Positions 1-11,406 of a stretch of 46,239 bases of DNA are shown here, one piece after another. The notes beneath the pieces are model-generated. The model had not been told where the DNA came from and made no database searches. It saw only the letters and a program-made list of their open reading frames with translations. Origin of the DNA: Nemertoderma westbladi (Eukaryota > Xenacoelomorpha > Nemertodermatida > Nemertodermatidae); the NCBI GenBank assembly GCA_032718475.1, contig JAUCBJ010007491.1:1-46239 (forward strand), given 5' to 3'. A program made the position numbers and the translations under genes. Within the stretch, counting starts at the first letter, position 1; every line of letters begins with the position of its first letter.

Positions 1-835
1 TCCATTGTATATATTCAGAAAGAAAACAAATGAAACATAATAAATAATTAATTAATTTAATGAAGCATTAAATGTTAATCTTAAAATAAATTCCTGATCT
101 GCTCATTTTTGCTATAGTATCTGTGACCAAAATATGCATACCCCCCCCCCCCCCCCACCCCCCCCCCCCCCCCCCCTCCCCCCACTAATAAGTCTACAAA
201 TCTCAATGAGATTGCATGAAATTTGAAACAGAGATAGTTTCATCTAACTCCTCCTTAGTGGGTGAATCAGAATTTATTTTTATTTTTGTTCTCATTTTTT
301 TAGTTACAAGCTTTTAAAAAAGCTGAAAAAAGCGATTATTTAACATTTTATACAGCTGTAATCGATTTTTCACGCCTTCGTAGGCAGACTTATAAAACGC
401 ACTTCCTCGTGATACTAAATTTAGATGCAGTATATAAATTCCCTATATTACTTCAGTCCACATTCCTCACCATAATCCCCTGACATATTATCTAATATTT
501 ACCGGCTCCCAACCTTTGCATTCACCTTCAAAGCCCTCAAACAACCAATTAACCCAATAGCTAGTAATACCTTCCCTGGCAATTCTCTCCCAATTACCCT
601 CACCCAATGGGAGAGCCTCATTCCCTCAGCCTGATTCCATCAGGTTGGCTTATAATACATCCCAGGAAGCCCGTCTTATTTGTTATATCCAATAAACTCA
701 GTGACATTAAGTTTGTGTATACATTATTGGACAGTTCCACCTGTCAATTTCAATTATAGTTTAACGTGTATTATCAATATTTAGAAATTCTTGCTTAGGA
801 AAGACCTCAGTCCTTAGCAAGTGATAATTAGTGGT
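1..835. other. AT-rich sequence without a recognised gene
   Basis: No coding region is supported here. The stretch holds a poly(C) tract at 141-183. From about 370 to 760 it is less AT-rich, with a TATAAA-like site and an AATAAA signal near 690, so it might be a decayed LTR or 3' UTR. I could not find a matching second copy in the window, so this is left open. Confidence 0.5.
141..183. repeat. poly(C) tract
   Basis: Nearly pure C run of about 43 bases interrupted by a single A and a single T. Similar C or G runs recur at 1826, 8852, 9983, 11425, 11900, 19472, 21212, 23138, 23422, 24452, 24472 and 44127. Exact lengths of such runs are unreliable in assemblies. Confidence 0.95.
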
Positions 836-1800
836 CTACTACTAGGATCAGCATGCTGCAATGCAGCTGCATTTTTAAGAATGCTGTGCCGGCTTATCGA
901 CAAAATTGCACCGCCACAACTCCCTATCACCCATGACATTTGCTAGATTATCCGCATCTTCAAGGCCAGTGTCCTTTAAGATGCGTCTCAAGAAAGTCAT
1001 GGGCTGTCCACCATGCTTATTCACTCCATGAGGCTGCCAAAGTACAAGATTATGCACTGGCTGGTCCTCACGGCGAAAGCAATGTCCTGCAAAGCAGAGG
1101 CGATTTTGTTCTAGTGTCAAGCTTGGGGGAACCAATGAGACACCTCCAATGTTATATAGTGTCTGGTTGGAGTTGTGTGCATTGTACTTGACACAATGAA
1201 CCCGGCGTAGCATTCTTGTGAATGTGCCAACCAGAGATTTGGTGTCCTCAGCAGTTAGAGCCCAGCATGGACTCCCATAGAGGAGTACTGGAACTACTGC
1301 AGCTCTAAATAATCGGACCTTAAGTTTCCGATTAATTATCGTTGACTTCCAAATCCTGGAAAGCCTATTCAAGGCTGCCCATGCCTTTCCCTTACGTATT
1401 CGAAGGTCCTCACCTGACTTCCGGATCCATCAGCCCAGGTAACAGAAATCATCCACATGCTCAAGCATACCATCTTTTGAGCTAATGCTCATCCGATCAG
1501 AGACTTGCTGAGGACTTTCAAAGTTAACTGTCAAAATTTTTGTCTTTCTGGAGTTAATAAAAAGACCAACACTAGAAGCAGCATGTTCTAATGAGCTGAG
1601 GAGCCGTTGGGCTCCCTCCCTCTAGTGATTCTGAGAGTACTCCTAAGTCATCAGCAAAGTCTAGACGGTCAGGGCCCAAACCGATTAGGTTCTCTGTTCG
1701 CAGAACACCGACAACTTTTCCGGCCACGGAACTAGTCCAGCAGAATGCCTTTATAGAATCCTGGAATTTGTGGGACGAGAGGATCTCAGCAACTAAGCGA
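836..1800 (-). pseudogene. LINE-A copy 1: 3' part of a non-LTR retrotransposon (reverse transcriptase palm and C-terminus)
   Basis: Read on the minus strand, the translation gives a reverse-transcriptase motif C with FADD (about 1648-1662), then the downstream 'KTKILTVNFE' and 'FCYLG' type segments, and then an open frame at 875-1372. That frame carries 'VLLYGSPCWAL' and 'FAGHCFRRE', a C-terminus typical of APE-type LINE proteins. The copy is 5'-truncated: RT motifs A and B are not visible. A frameshift lies near 1615-1625, and a stop falls in the FCYLG region. The 3' end on the plus strand is ctactactagg, that is a (TAG)n tail on the element strand, as in the other three copies. The 5' limit is approximate and I saw no clear target duplication. 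The clade is not resolved. Confidence 0.85.
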
Positions 1801-2039
1801 AAACGAACAATAGGATGTTCCTAGACCCCCCCCCCCAAAATTTATCCAGAAGACTTTTCGCCATACATAATGTGTTAAAAAAGTCTACGGTTCTCCGTCT
1901 AGGACCAATTTGAGTCAAAAAATCCGCTTCCCTAGCAACCGCGTTGCTATGCGCATAAGTCCAGAACCGCTAATGCTACGGACTTGGGACCGGCGCCAAT
2001 CGATAGGCAGCATATGGGTTTACATTCAGGTAACTTTTT

Positions 2040-3540
2040 TTGGAGCGATCAGATCATGATCTTGACCATGATCAGCAAAGATCAGTTTTGATCAGCAATC
2101 GGACACTCAAGGCTTGCTCCAATCGCAAAACTTAACATTACAAAAAGAATCAGCGACCCCACATTAGTCATGATTCCCGTTAAAAGATTTAAAAAAAGTG
2201 AATTCTTCCTGATCAAAACGCAAGATCATGATCGCGCCAAGATCGGACTTCGTAAAATCGTAACTAAGCATTTTGGATATAAACAATTACTGTAGGAAAC
2301 GTTCAGAACACCGCCCTGAGTCGATTAAAAAAAAAATTGGCTCGATCGGACAACCGGTTCTCGAGATCTGATACCTGATCATTAAAGATCATTATTTTCG
2401 GTTTTTTCCAATTTTCTCGAAAACTTTGTTTGAGACCCCCGATTTTTTTTTTACGAATCGACTTCTATGATGAAGGGGCAACTTTTGAGCATTTCGAAAT
2501 TTTCAAAAAGCGATTTGATCAGGCCGCGATCAGAAAAGATCGTGTTTTTGGTTTTATTTCGAAGACCAAGTCCTGGGAGTTCACCGTATGGAAAAACTTA
2601 ACATCACAAAAAGATTCCTCACCCTCGAATTATGGGGGGTAGCCAAAATTTGGGCATAAAAAAGTTCAAGTCTAGTGGGTCAAAACTCAAGATCATGATC
2701 GCGAAAAGATCAGTATATTTAAAATCGAATCTAAGCATTTTTCTAATAAACATTCATTGTAAGAAATGTTCAATGGTCTATTCTGAGTTGATTAAAAAAA
2801 AATTGGCCCGATCGGTCAACCGGTTCTCGAGATCAGCTTCCTGATCATAAAAGATCATGTTTTTCGGTTTTTCCCGATTTTCTCGAAAACTTTGTTTGAG
2901 ACCCCCGATTTTTTTTTTACTAATCGACTTCTATTAAGAAGGGGAAACTTTTGAGCATTTCGAAATTTTCAAAAAGCGATTTGATCAGGCCATGATCAGG
3001 AAAGATCATGTTTTCGGTTTTATTTCGAAGACCAAGTCCTGTGAGTTCACCGTATGAAAAAACTTAACATTACAAAAAGATTCCTCACCCTCGAATTAGG
3101 GGGGGTAGCCAAAATTTGACCATAAAAAAGTTCAATTCTAGGGGGTCAAAAGATCATGATCGCGAAATGATCATTTTTTTCGAAATTACTTCTGAGCATT
3201 TTGGGGCAAAACTTTCAAACTAAAAAACATTCACTGGAGTGTTCTAAGTAGATTAAAAAAAATTTCGACTCAATAGGCCTACCGGTACCGGAGATATGGT
3301 CGTCCAAAGTCTGCTTCCGGTAATTCGAAAATATTTCGAAAACGCTTGATCGAATTTTTTCCTTGAAAATATGTGAATGTACAGTTAGTGGACCCGCATC
3401 TAACGATATATCACAATCCATATTTCGGATGACAGGTACCGGTGAAATCAGACTTTACCGAAAAAAATTCAAATTTTAGCTACTCATGTCTGACTATCTC
3501 GAAAACTATAATAGGTATGGAAATACTTTCACTGCAAGAA
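2040..3540. repeat. GATC-rich tandem satellite, unit about 466 bp, about 3 copies
   Basis: The segment 'ttctcgaaaactttgtttga' recurs at about 2414 and 2880, and 'acttaacattacaaaaaga' at about 2128, 2595 and 3062, giving a period of 465-466 bp. Copies are diverged and the third is only partly recognisable. Each unit is unusually rich in GATC, often as overlapping gatcatgatc palindromes, and in poly(T) runs. Short open frames here (for example 2430-2642 and 2632-2844) have no family features and are treated as chance. Confidence 0.85.
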
Positions 3541-5721
3541 ATGTTCGCCTATCCAATGCGCTTCTAACTCTGTGCTCGGATTTTGCATAGTGTCAAAACC
3601 TACAACTTAACCCCCCCAGCGGAGGGAACGGAGTGACCGGAGCGCCAGTACTATCTTTCATTATTATGAAGTAATAAGGGCGGTGGGTGGGGTAGGTGGT
3701 GAACACTATTTATAGGGTGGAGGGAGGGTCTAGTATATTACTTTAGGATATTTGATTTCTTTGCAATATAGTTTAGCTGCCTCAGTCTTATTTGTAATAT
3801 GTTATACATTATACCAAATTATATCAAGTTTTAACATACTACATTGTCTACCTGTAGGGAAATATACAATGTAGGGCTCATAATATATTTATAAATAGAT
3901 TTAGTATATTTACATTGTATAACAGAGTTAATTGATACTATTACGGTATTATACTAAAGACACCGCTTTGATATATCTGATCAAATGGCAATTTCTTGTA
4001 TATTATCTATTTCACTATCTTGGGTATATCATTCAATTTCTAAAACTATAATAATAAACATTTACTTTACTTCTTGTTTACTCGCATGGATATATTGATA
4101 TAAAACACTTCAGTATAATATCTTATAGGGCCAAACGCAGATTAATCGGATATAATATGTTTAATTATTATTACAATTGGCACATTGAAGTAAGTAGTAC
4201 ATGAGTTTGATAAAATAATTATGAATCTGTATCTTATTCTACTTTGTCTATATGGTTATGTTATATAATAATGTTACTTTATCACTTTGGTTTAAACCGA
4301 TCTCCTTTACTATTACTTACTACTTATACTACTACTACTACTATTACTACTACTGCTACTGACTACTACAGAGTTATATATTATAAGAGGATGGGGTTCG
4401 TGATTATTAGTTATTATACAAGTGCCCCTCGGCTATAGAGAGTCCACCCTCGGTTGCTTACTGGATCAGTTAGGTACTTGGCAGGATTTCCTCGACTTCT
4501 GGAGCCAGTACGTGGAGAATGAGGTGGATAATTAGGGGTCAACTTCTTATTGACCTGAACACAGGGTTTAAAAGGGGCCACATTTCACTCACTGGCAGCT
4601 ATTTTGGCTCAAGTTCTCCGCTCAGGGCTGAACTGTTCCTACAACCATCCCTATGGTGCTTAGGAGTGTGGGTAGTTCCCACCGAGATTGAGCTTTTGGC
4701 CAAACCAGCCCTCTAGTGCTTTCGCACTCTGTCCACTGGCGGCTCATCGGCGTGACCTCGGTTAAACATTTGTGTGTAGGACAAAGTAGCAGTATCTTCC
4801 CGGGTTTTGACTCTGGTCAAACCTCTGAGTCGTAGGACTATGTAGCAGCTAACTTCCTGCGTTCAATCGGTCTCACCCCCCGTTTGAAAACAGAAAGTAA
4901 CCTGGTGTTTGTTTTCTAATAGCGTGAAGCCGCACCAAGTATTTCACAACTGTATTACGACCTGTTATTTTCAGACCTATTTTCATACTATTGTGTATTT
5001 TTTGGATTATTTTCGAGGCTATACTTTTACTTTGGTTCCTAACGGACCCAAAGCACCCCTCCTCCTGTTTCTCTTTTGCCCACTTCCCAGAGGTTTTTCT
5101 ATGGTGTTACGTTACGTACAGTACAATTCACTATTTTTATCCAAAGGAAGACATTAATAATATCTGGAAAATAGAAATCACTGTGGTTTTGCACTATCTG
5201 AGAAAGGTTGTGGAAGTCCGTAAAGTACAAGTCGTTGTAAGACCATGTTTTATGCGAGCTAGTTCAAGTCAGTCATCACATCCGAGAAACCAAAACTGTA
5301 AACGAAGTGTGTAAGCACTATGTATTTTGAGATACTTTTGCCGTTTAGGAGCTCGCCAAAGTGCCTACCTTTCGTTTTATTGTTTGGGTTTTTTTTCAGC
5401 CAACTATAGATCCTCCCAGAGAGGCCAATACTACCATTGTTCTTGCCCAAATTATTTTCATACAAATTGAAATAATTTTAATAGGCTCGTGGTAGCACTC
5501 ACGGTCATGGGTAGCGCTTGCTGAATAGGTTATTTAAATAGCAATTGCAAACACTTGGTCACAAAATCCGAGAGTAATTTCGTAGGTTCTAAATTACAAT
5601 TGCGCATTGCCTACGAATCTGTATTTGAAGAAAGAGACTGATACATCTACCGACGGAAGAAGTATTTAGGGAGTAGCGTTTCCCCTTTTGTTACTGAAAA
5701 CCAGAAGTCAGAAAACCGCTC
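3541..5721. other. No recognised gene; contains a (CTA)n-like microsatellite
   Basis: A mostly AT-rich stretch. An impure ACT/CTA trinucleotide repeat lies at about 4322-4372. A less AT-rich part at 4440-4890 contains only short open frames without recognisable motifs. I see no splice-supported gene and no repeat partner elsewhere in the window. Confidence 0.5.
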
Positions 5722-5997
5722 GCACTCCACCCTACTACTACTACTACTACTAGGATCGGCATGCTGCATTGCAGCTGCATTTTTAAGAATGCTGTGCCGG
5801 CTTGTCAACAAAATTGCACCGCCACAACTCCCTATCACCCATGACATTTGCTAGATCATCCGCATCTTTAAGGCCAGTGTCCTTTAAGATGCGTCTCAAG
5901 AAAGTCATGGGCTGTCCACCATGCGTATTCACTCAATGAGGCTGTCAAAGTACAAGATTATGCACTGGCTGGTCCTCACGGCGAAAGCACTCCACCC
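5722..5997 (-). mobile_element. LINE-A copy 2, 254-bp 5'-truncated insertion with 11-bp target duplication
   Basis: The body 5733-5986 matches the last 250 bases of LINE-A copies 1 and 4, in minus orientation, beginning on the plus strand with seven CTA-type units, the complement of the (TAG)n tail. It is flanked by perfect 11-bp direct repeats, gcactccaccc, at 5722-5732 and 5987-5997. This is a textbook target-primed reverse-transcription footprint and it fixes both ends of the copy. It encodes only the last part of the C-terminal RT region and is not functional. Confidence 0.93.
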
Positions 5998-7224
5998 ACA
6001 CGAGGTCTGCTAAAACTATAGCTACGAAGGATAGGGTTAGGGAATAAAACAACCTATTAGGCCCAGATATAATACTGGTATAAACGCCTAGCCCTGTATT
6101 ACTATGTCCCCCGTATGTTTGTTTGTTTGCTTATTTATGTTATCTGTTATATGTTGTGTTGTTCTGTAGATGAACCAGATACTCAAGGGTAACAGCTGTG
6201 GGCTGGTAAGTCTGGTTCACTTGCGGGTGAATCTTTGTAACTCGTCCCTTGGGGTAAAAGTTTAAAATTTTACCCAACAGTATGTGGATTGGTACGTTAT
6301 TAGAGTAACCGTATTAGTGTTGCTCGATAGACCCCGACGTCTACCTTTGTGTAGCCGTGTGAAGTAAGTAAGTTGCGTTTTGACGGTGTCCCATAAAACG
6401 CAAGCCCAAATCTTACACGTCCGTATTTGTCTGTGTGTTATCCCTAACCAAACGGGTGGAAACGTTTGGTCGCGTTTCGATGGGTGTGTGTAGGGTAAGT
6501 TCTTATCTCACGTCCTGATTTTCGCACATGTTTGGTCATGTATGTTTGCGTTACAGCTGTTGAGTATTAATGTAATGTAAGCAACTTCAGAGGTTACTTC
6601 TCTGAATGTAGCGTAAGCTATAATCACGTTGGGTGAGAAACCCAACAACCCCTTGGGCCCCCGTATGATTTATAGCGAAACCTAGAGAATTAATTTCTGT
6701 TGTGTCCACAATCTTGATTGAGTGTAGCAAGTAAGTACTGTCCCTTGTGCGCATACCATTACATTATTTACTAACTAATTAATAAAGTGGAATAGGTTAG
6801 GCCTATTTAGTTTAAGAATAATTCTGAACCACCAAATATTCTGGTCAGTGTTTATCGAGGCAAATCACCGTTATTTGGGAAAATTTTTATTATCTAAAAG
6901 TATTAAAAATATTTCAAACCGGAATAGTGTATTTTTTTTTGGTGTATACTGATTTTTTTCAAAAATTAACTGTTGCGGACTTTATCAACGTTTATATTAA
7001 TGTTATCCTGGGATAACAGACCATATACACCAATGAAGGGCTGTCGGTTTTAAGTACTACAGCCATCAACTGAGACTTTTTTCATACTGTTAGCCTCTGG
7101 TTTATTTCGTACCCTCGAAATTAGATACCCTTACTTTATAGGGTTGCTCGATTCTTAGGCAGTTTCCAGCTGCTGTCTTTCCTTTTATAACAGGTTTGGA
7201 ACTGTAGTTTGGAAAACGTACAGG
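5998..7224. other. No recognised gene; possible LTR or leader of the following BEL/Pao fragment
   Basis: There is no convincing coding frame. The stretch lies directly upstream of the BEL/Pao gag fragment on the same strand, so it could hold that element's LTR and leader. The less AT-rich part at about 6050-6750 would suit that. I cannot find a second LTR in the window or a primer-binding site, so this stays an inference. Confidence 0.35.
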
Positions 7225-7588
7225 TTCCTGAGAAAGTGGTGATTCGACCTCAGCGTCCTCCGGGAAGCATCGGAGAAGACACCGTAAAAGAGACAACCGA
7301 GATTATCAACGACAAATGGGTGATATCTTAGCAACATCTCTGGGAGGACCAAGACTGGAACCGACAAAATTCAGTGGGAACCCAGAGGAATTCATTTCAT
7401 TCACGGCACGCTTCATTGCTCAAGTCTATAGTAAAAACGTTCCCATAACCACCAAGATGAGACGCCTGTTAACCTACCTATCCAGCAAGGCGCTATAGAA
7501 GGTGAAACATTATGAGGGTATTGACGATGGATATCAACAAGCATGGGACGTGTTGGAAAGAAACTTTGGTAACCCATCAGCCATGCCA
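7225..7588 (+). pseudogene. BEL/Pao retrotransposon gag fragment (DUF1759-like)
   Basis: The plus-strand translation gives a basic stretch (HRRRHRKR), then 'LEPTKFSGNPEEFISF' and, further on, 'YQQAWDVLERNFGNP'. This order, with the K-F-S-G-(N/D)-P motif, a following hydrophobic helix and a Y-x-x-A-x-x-x-L-x-x-x-F-G block, is the signature of the DUF1759 gag segment of BEL/Pao elements. A stop at 7496-7498 interrupts it. Homology ends abruptly at about 7588, where a copy of the dispersed 68-bp repeat family begins. No protease, RT or integrase of this element is present in the window, so it is a remnant. Confidence 0.75.
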
Positions 7589-7680
7589 CTGTAACATGCT
7601 ACTTTCTCTAAAGTGAGAATTTAACATTGAGGTGGGATATTCATTCGCAAAGATGGGATTTGCGTCCAGTCCCCCCCGTC
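7589..7680 (+). repeat. Partial end of the 511-bp foldback element family
   Basis: The bases after the BEL/Pao fragment read ctgtaacatgctactttctc, a diverged copy of the 68-bp repeat monomer. A segment follows ending gggatttgcgtccagtcccccc, which is the reverse complement of the left end of the foldback element at 11416-11926, including the start of its C-homopolymer arm. Only one end is present, so this is a truncated or solo end that truncates the gag fragment. Confidence 0.75.
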
Positions 7681-9824
7681 ACGTCGGTGTGGCCTAATTG
7701 CCAGAAGGGGTGTCGGTTGGGGAACATCAATTTTGTTATTTGTAAATTTTACTCAGGGCTGCCTACTCCTTACGCATTAAACAGGTAAATCATAATTATT
7801 TTGTCTAATTCACTAATGTTTGGTGTTATATATTGTTACGTGGACCATTTATTGGGTTTAGTTAATTAACAAATACTACTACCATATAGGCCTATACTAA
7901 CAAATACACAGCAAGCTGGCTGGAAGCCAAGCTTGCTAATAATATGAAGCAAATAATTTCATTATCAAGCGTGTTTACAAGATATAAGATTACCGAATAT
8001 TTACTAGTGAAGGGGCTGGCAGCCCGATAACGAAGGTAGCGGTTACGAATTTGAATTCCTGGTAACAAATCTGAGTTTCTAGTTACAAATGAGTCTTTTA
8101 ACAAAGTGGAGTTCCGGTTACAAATGGTTACGAATTGGCGTTATTAAATATTGTCGAGGCGTTTATGGGAAGCTAACCTGAAGATGCCTAGTAAGCCGTT
8201 ATGTAGTTCTTATGAGTGTTATCAAAGCCTCGGTATACCTGCCGCATATGGCAGGAACACTCACGCAAGTGTGAGGGTATATATATATTATCTAATATAT
8301 ATAGAAACAATGTGATCCAGTCTCCTATCAAAAATGAAACCTAACTACAAATAAACACTTAATAACTGCACAAATAACTATCCTATATATTAGAAAATAC
8401 AGGACATTTAGTCCGCCGAAAGGGGTAAGTCTACATACTAAATTTGATAAAAATAAAGGGTTTCAGGATTTAAACACTGTACCCGGGGAAACACAGCTCC
8501 ATCATCAGCAGTGTACTGTGAGTCCCTATCCTATCTAAATACAGCACAGTACCAATTGACCTTTATAATACAGGAAATGAAACCAAATACTGAAATAGAG
8601 AAATAAACAAATCAGACCGGTAGTAAATAGATGAAACCCAAAAACTGATACCACTAAAGCCTAAATAAAATACATGAAACCAAAATAAGAATGAACCCAA
8701 ATGAGAATAGTGACCCAATAGCGAACTACTACAGTATATCTAACCTGCATAACAAATATATCTATAATGGCTGTATTGCACAGTCTAATAATAGATATGT
8801 TATATAATGGTATGAATACAGCAGTAAAGCAACCCAAAGGCCATACAGACACCCCCCCCCCCCCCCAAACACTGATAGAATAATGATACCCAATAGAAAC
8901 TCCCAGAACTATATTATCTAATATATATATCTTAACAAGATCTAGAATTAGTTACTGTAAGTATAAGGCCTCAGCACTTTCAAACTGCTTCAAAGGGGTA
9001 CGATAGTTACGTGTAAACCGTTCCGTTATATTGTGTTGTTGGCTAGTGGATGTACGTATGACTTACATATATCACAGGTAGGATGCTACTTTGCCTAGTG
9101 CGTGATAAGCGCACAATTTACTCGAATCACTTGCATCGCTGGTAAAGGACAGTTACTAGTTGGGAATAATATAACAATACTATGGACTCACACATTCGCA
9201 TTAAATGAACCGAATCTTATTACTGACAAGGCGCACTTACACTCACCGTGTGGAAATCGAGTTGATTTGATCTCTGGTCCAATATATTAATCAACAAGTA
9301 ATGCAATAATAATAGATTGCAAATGATTAGTTGTTAATGCAAGCAATTAGGTAAAATATCGTAGGCCACTATAACTAACGATGAAAATATAAGATTTCTG
9401 TATACAGTTAGCATTGGCAGCAAAAAACATTAATATTACAGTTTTATATATTATGCTTCGATGTATAGAACTAATTATGTAAAAATCCAATCCTACTTCA
9501 TACAATGATTACTAAGAAATTCGATCTATTATTAGTTGCATAATTCTAGAACAAAATCAACCTGCAAAAGTGAAGACCTCGTTTTGGAATTTCGAAACCA
9601 TGCTAGTCCGATGCGCGTTATCGAGTTTAGTTAATAAATTAAAAATTTATTTTATTTACTTTTTATATGCACCCAGTAATGTACTGGTTACGAAAAAATT
9701 TTTTTGAAATTTTTTTTCTGAAAAAATAAACATGGAAAAAGTATATTTTTAAAAAGATTTGATGTCTATGCAATTTTAGTATTAATTGTGGGGTAGGGGA
9801 TGTCTGTTATCTATTCTAAATAAA
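7681..9824. other. AT-rich sequence without a recognised gene
   Basis: No coding region is supported. Two similar AT-rich palindromic strings, with tattatctaatatata at their core, lie at about 8285-8302 and 8914-8930 and could be ends of a roughly 650-bp repeat. A poly(C) run is at 8852-8866. The string ccatcatcag at 8499-8508 (CTGATGATGG on the minus strand) also occurs at 14392-14401. Short open frames have no family motif. Confidence 0.45.
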
Positions 9825-10205
9825 ACACGTTCGTGGGGCCTTCGCGCAGCACGAGGCCCAGTTATGAGATACAAATTAAAATTGTGCGACTGTATCACAA
9901 AATCAGGTTATGAGAGATTAACCCACACCACCAATTAATCAAAGAAAGGGGGACAGTACGTGTTCACCCCTTTTAATCTGCACCCCCCCCCCCCCCCTCC
10001 CCCACCCACCAATACATAACCGCGACATCTACCACCCACGGAAGGGTAGCACGAACTTATTTCCAAACGCACGTTCAATATGCAAAGCCAGGTGGTTTAT
10101 AGGAATATAATCAATGCAGTACTCGTCTTCATTATAAGCCTCTTTGCGTTCGACCTGTTTTATATTAAAATATATTTATTAAACGCAGGCTGACGCTCTT
10201 TATAA
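9825..10205 (+). repeat. Dispersed repeat family R1, 5' half with internal poly(C)
   Basis: It begins with cgttcgtggggccttcgcgc and is alignable by eye over about 380 bases with 19314-19685: both contain the ACCCACACCACCAAT segment, a 'gggggacagtacgtgttcac' segment, a C-run, and a tail ending near ctgacg..ctttata. A third copy of the same start lies at 21070. The family looks like a non-autonomous mobile element, but I cannot name it. Confidence 0.8.
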
Positions 10206-10214
10206 TAATAATAC

Positions 10215-10555
10215 CTAGGGATGCCAGCTTCCAGACTTTCAATCTTTACTGCCACGCAAACCCCGCAGAGGAAGTTTTGGTTTGAGAGATCAAGCCCATC
10301 GGCAATTGGTGTTTCAATTTCGGTCCAGGAACTCTGACAATGGGAGCATTCAATCTTAGCTGTGGTCCATTCCCGTGGTTTCGGCTTCCTTTTCTTCGTC
10401 CCAATGACAGATTCTTCTGAAGACGTTCGATTCGCTTTCAGTTTATTGTTGGCGTTTGTGTTTTGAAGTTGTATTCGAGTGGACAGTCGCGCCGGTTTCG
10501 AGGTAACCATACCGACCTGTGATAAGCGTTGGTTTTGTTGAGTGCCGGTATTCAT
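10215..10555 (-). CDS. Candidate first coding exon of an unknown protein with a CxxC...CxxC zinc-binding pattern
   Basis: The minus-strand frame starts at ATG 10555 and is open for 131 codons. The first 114 or so are of mixed composition; the last 17 lie in a dispersed repeat. It has a basic patch (TKKRKPKPRE) at about residues 53-62, then C-x2-C-x-x-x-W and, about 25 residues on, 'NFLCGVCV', a pattern that could bind zinc as in PHD-like fingers. A possible splice donor (ctag followed by gtatta on the minus strand, GT at 10213-10214) sits where the repeat begins, so I end the exon there. I see no matching downstream exon. It could equally be the amino end of a retroelement ORF1. I do not recognise the gene. 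Confidence 0.4.
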
Positions 10556-11020
10556 CTTCTTTCACCTCTTCAATGTCAGATGTTGCAAATACTGATAACA
10601 CGAATAACGGTATATATTTCAATACTTGTCAATAGTAATATATATAATTTAGATAACTATTTTATATCTGTACTGTTGAGCAAACTCTACATAAATTTCA
10701 ACCTGTGTATCGCCGGTAGTGCTGTTGCTGTGCAAGTGCTGAAGTGCTAGTTGCCACCGGTCACGCGGTCAGCCGGTACCGGTAGTAGGGTGGTACCATG
10801 GCCTACTACACACAGGCCATGACAAGGACTTGCCGTGAAATTAGCGTAGGCTGACTGATGAATTATCAAATATTATATTTTCCACGAATGCAGGGTCCAT
10901 ATTTAAAAGAAGATGACTAGATTTTCGTAAAGAATTTAATTGAAACAGTATTTAATAATTAATAAATTAATTATCGCTCGAGTTCCTGCAGCTTTTATTC
11001 GTGTTTTATTCGTATTCATG
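10556..11020. other. No recognised gene
   Basis: Lies upstream of the minus-strand exon candidate and so would be where its promoter sits, but I see no clear promoter element. The part at 10740-10870 is richer in GC and contains accggtaccggt-type strings, which recur in several places in this window. Confidence 0.4.
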
Positions 11021-11310
11021 TTTGAACGCTAATAAGTCGGTCAATCATGGATGAAATGGAACCAAACTTGGTACTCATGTAGTCTATAAAAAATTTAGAA
11101 ATTCTACACACAGACAGACTTCTACAGTTCCCCGGTCTGCCGCTAGGGGGCGAATTAACAGAAACGTAAAAATAGCTGTAATTATAGAACCAACGATCAG
11201 ATTCATCTGAAATTTAGTAGTAGTTACCTAAGAGCATTGCTTAATTAGAAATTCTACAGAGACTTTTACAGTTCCTGTCTGCCGCTAGTGGGGAATTGTT
11301 AGAGCTCCAG
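11020..11310 (+). repeat. Dispersed repeat family R1, middle part
   Basis: This stretch is the approximate reverse complement of 21190-21545. Shared landmarks are 'accaaacttggtac', 'tttagaaattctac', 'cagacagacttcta', 'gccgctagggg' and 'gcattgcttaattagaa'. The motif around the gccgctag string occurs twice (11140-11155 and 11278-11293), so the copy contains an internal duplication. Confidence 0.75.
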
Positions 11311-11406
11311 TTCAACGTGCTTAGCACGGTTTAATAAACAATCAATTAATTATTTTATTCAATACAGTAATTATAACAGTAAAATGCAATGTATTCTATT
11401 TTTTAG

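Noticed and set aside
4909-5465. Overlapping frames of 70-110 codons on both strands
   Set aside because: They overlap in several frames, lack any recognisable motif, and their composition follows the local AT-rich sequence.
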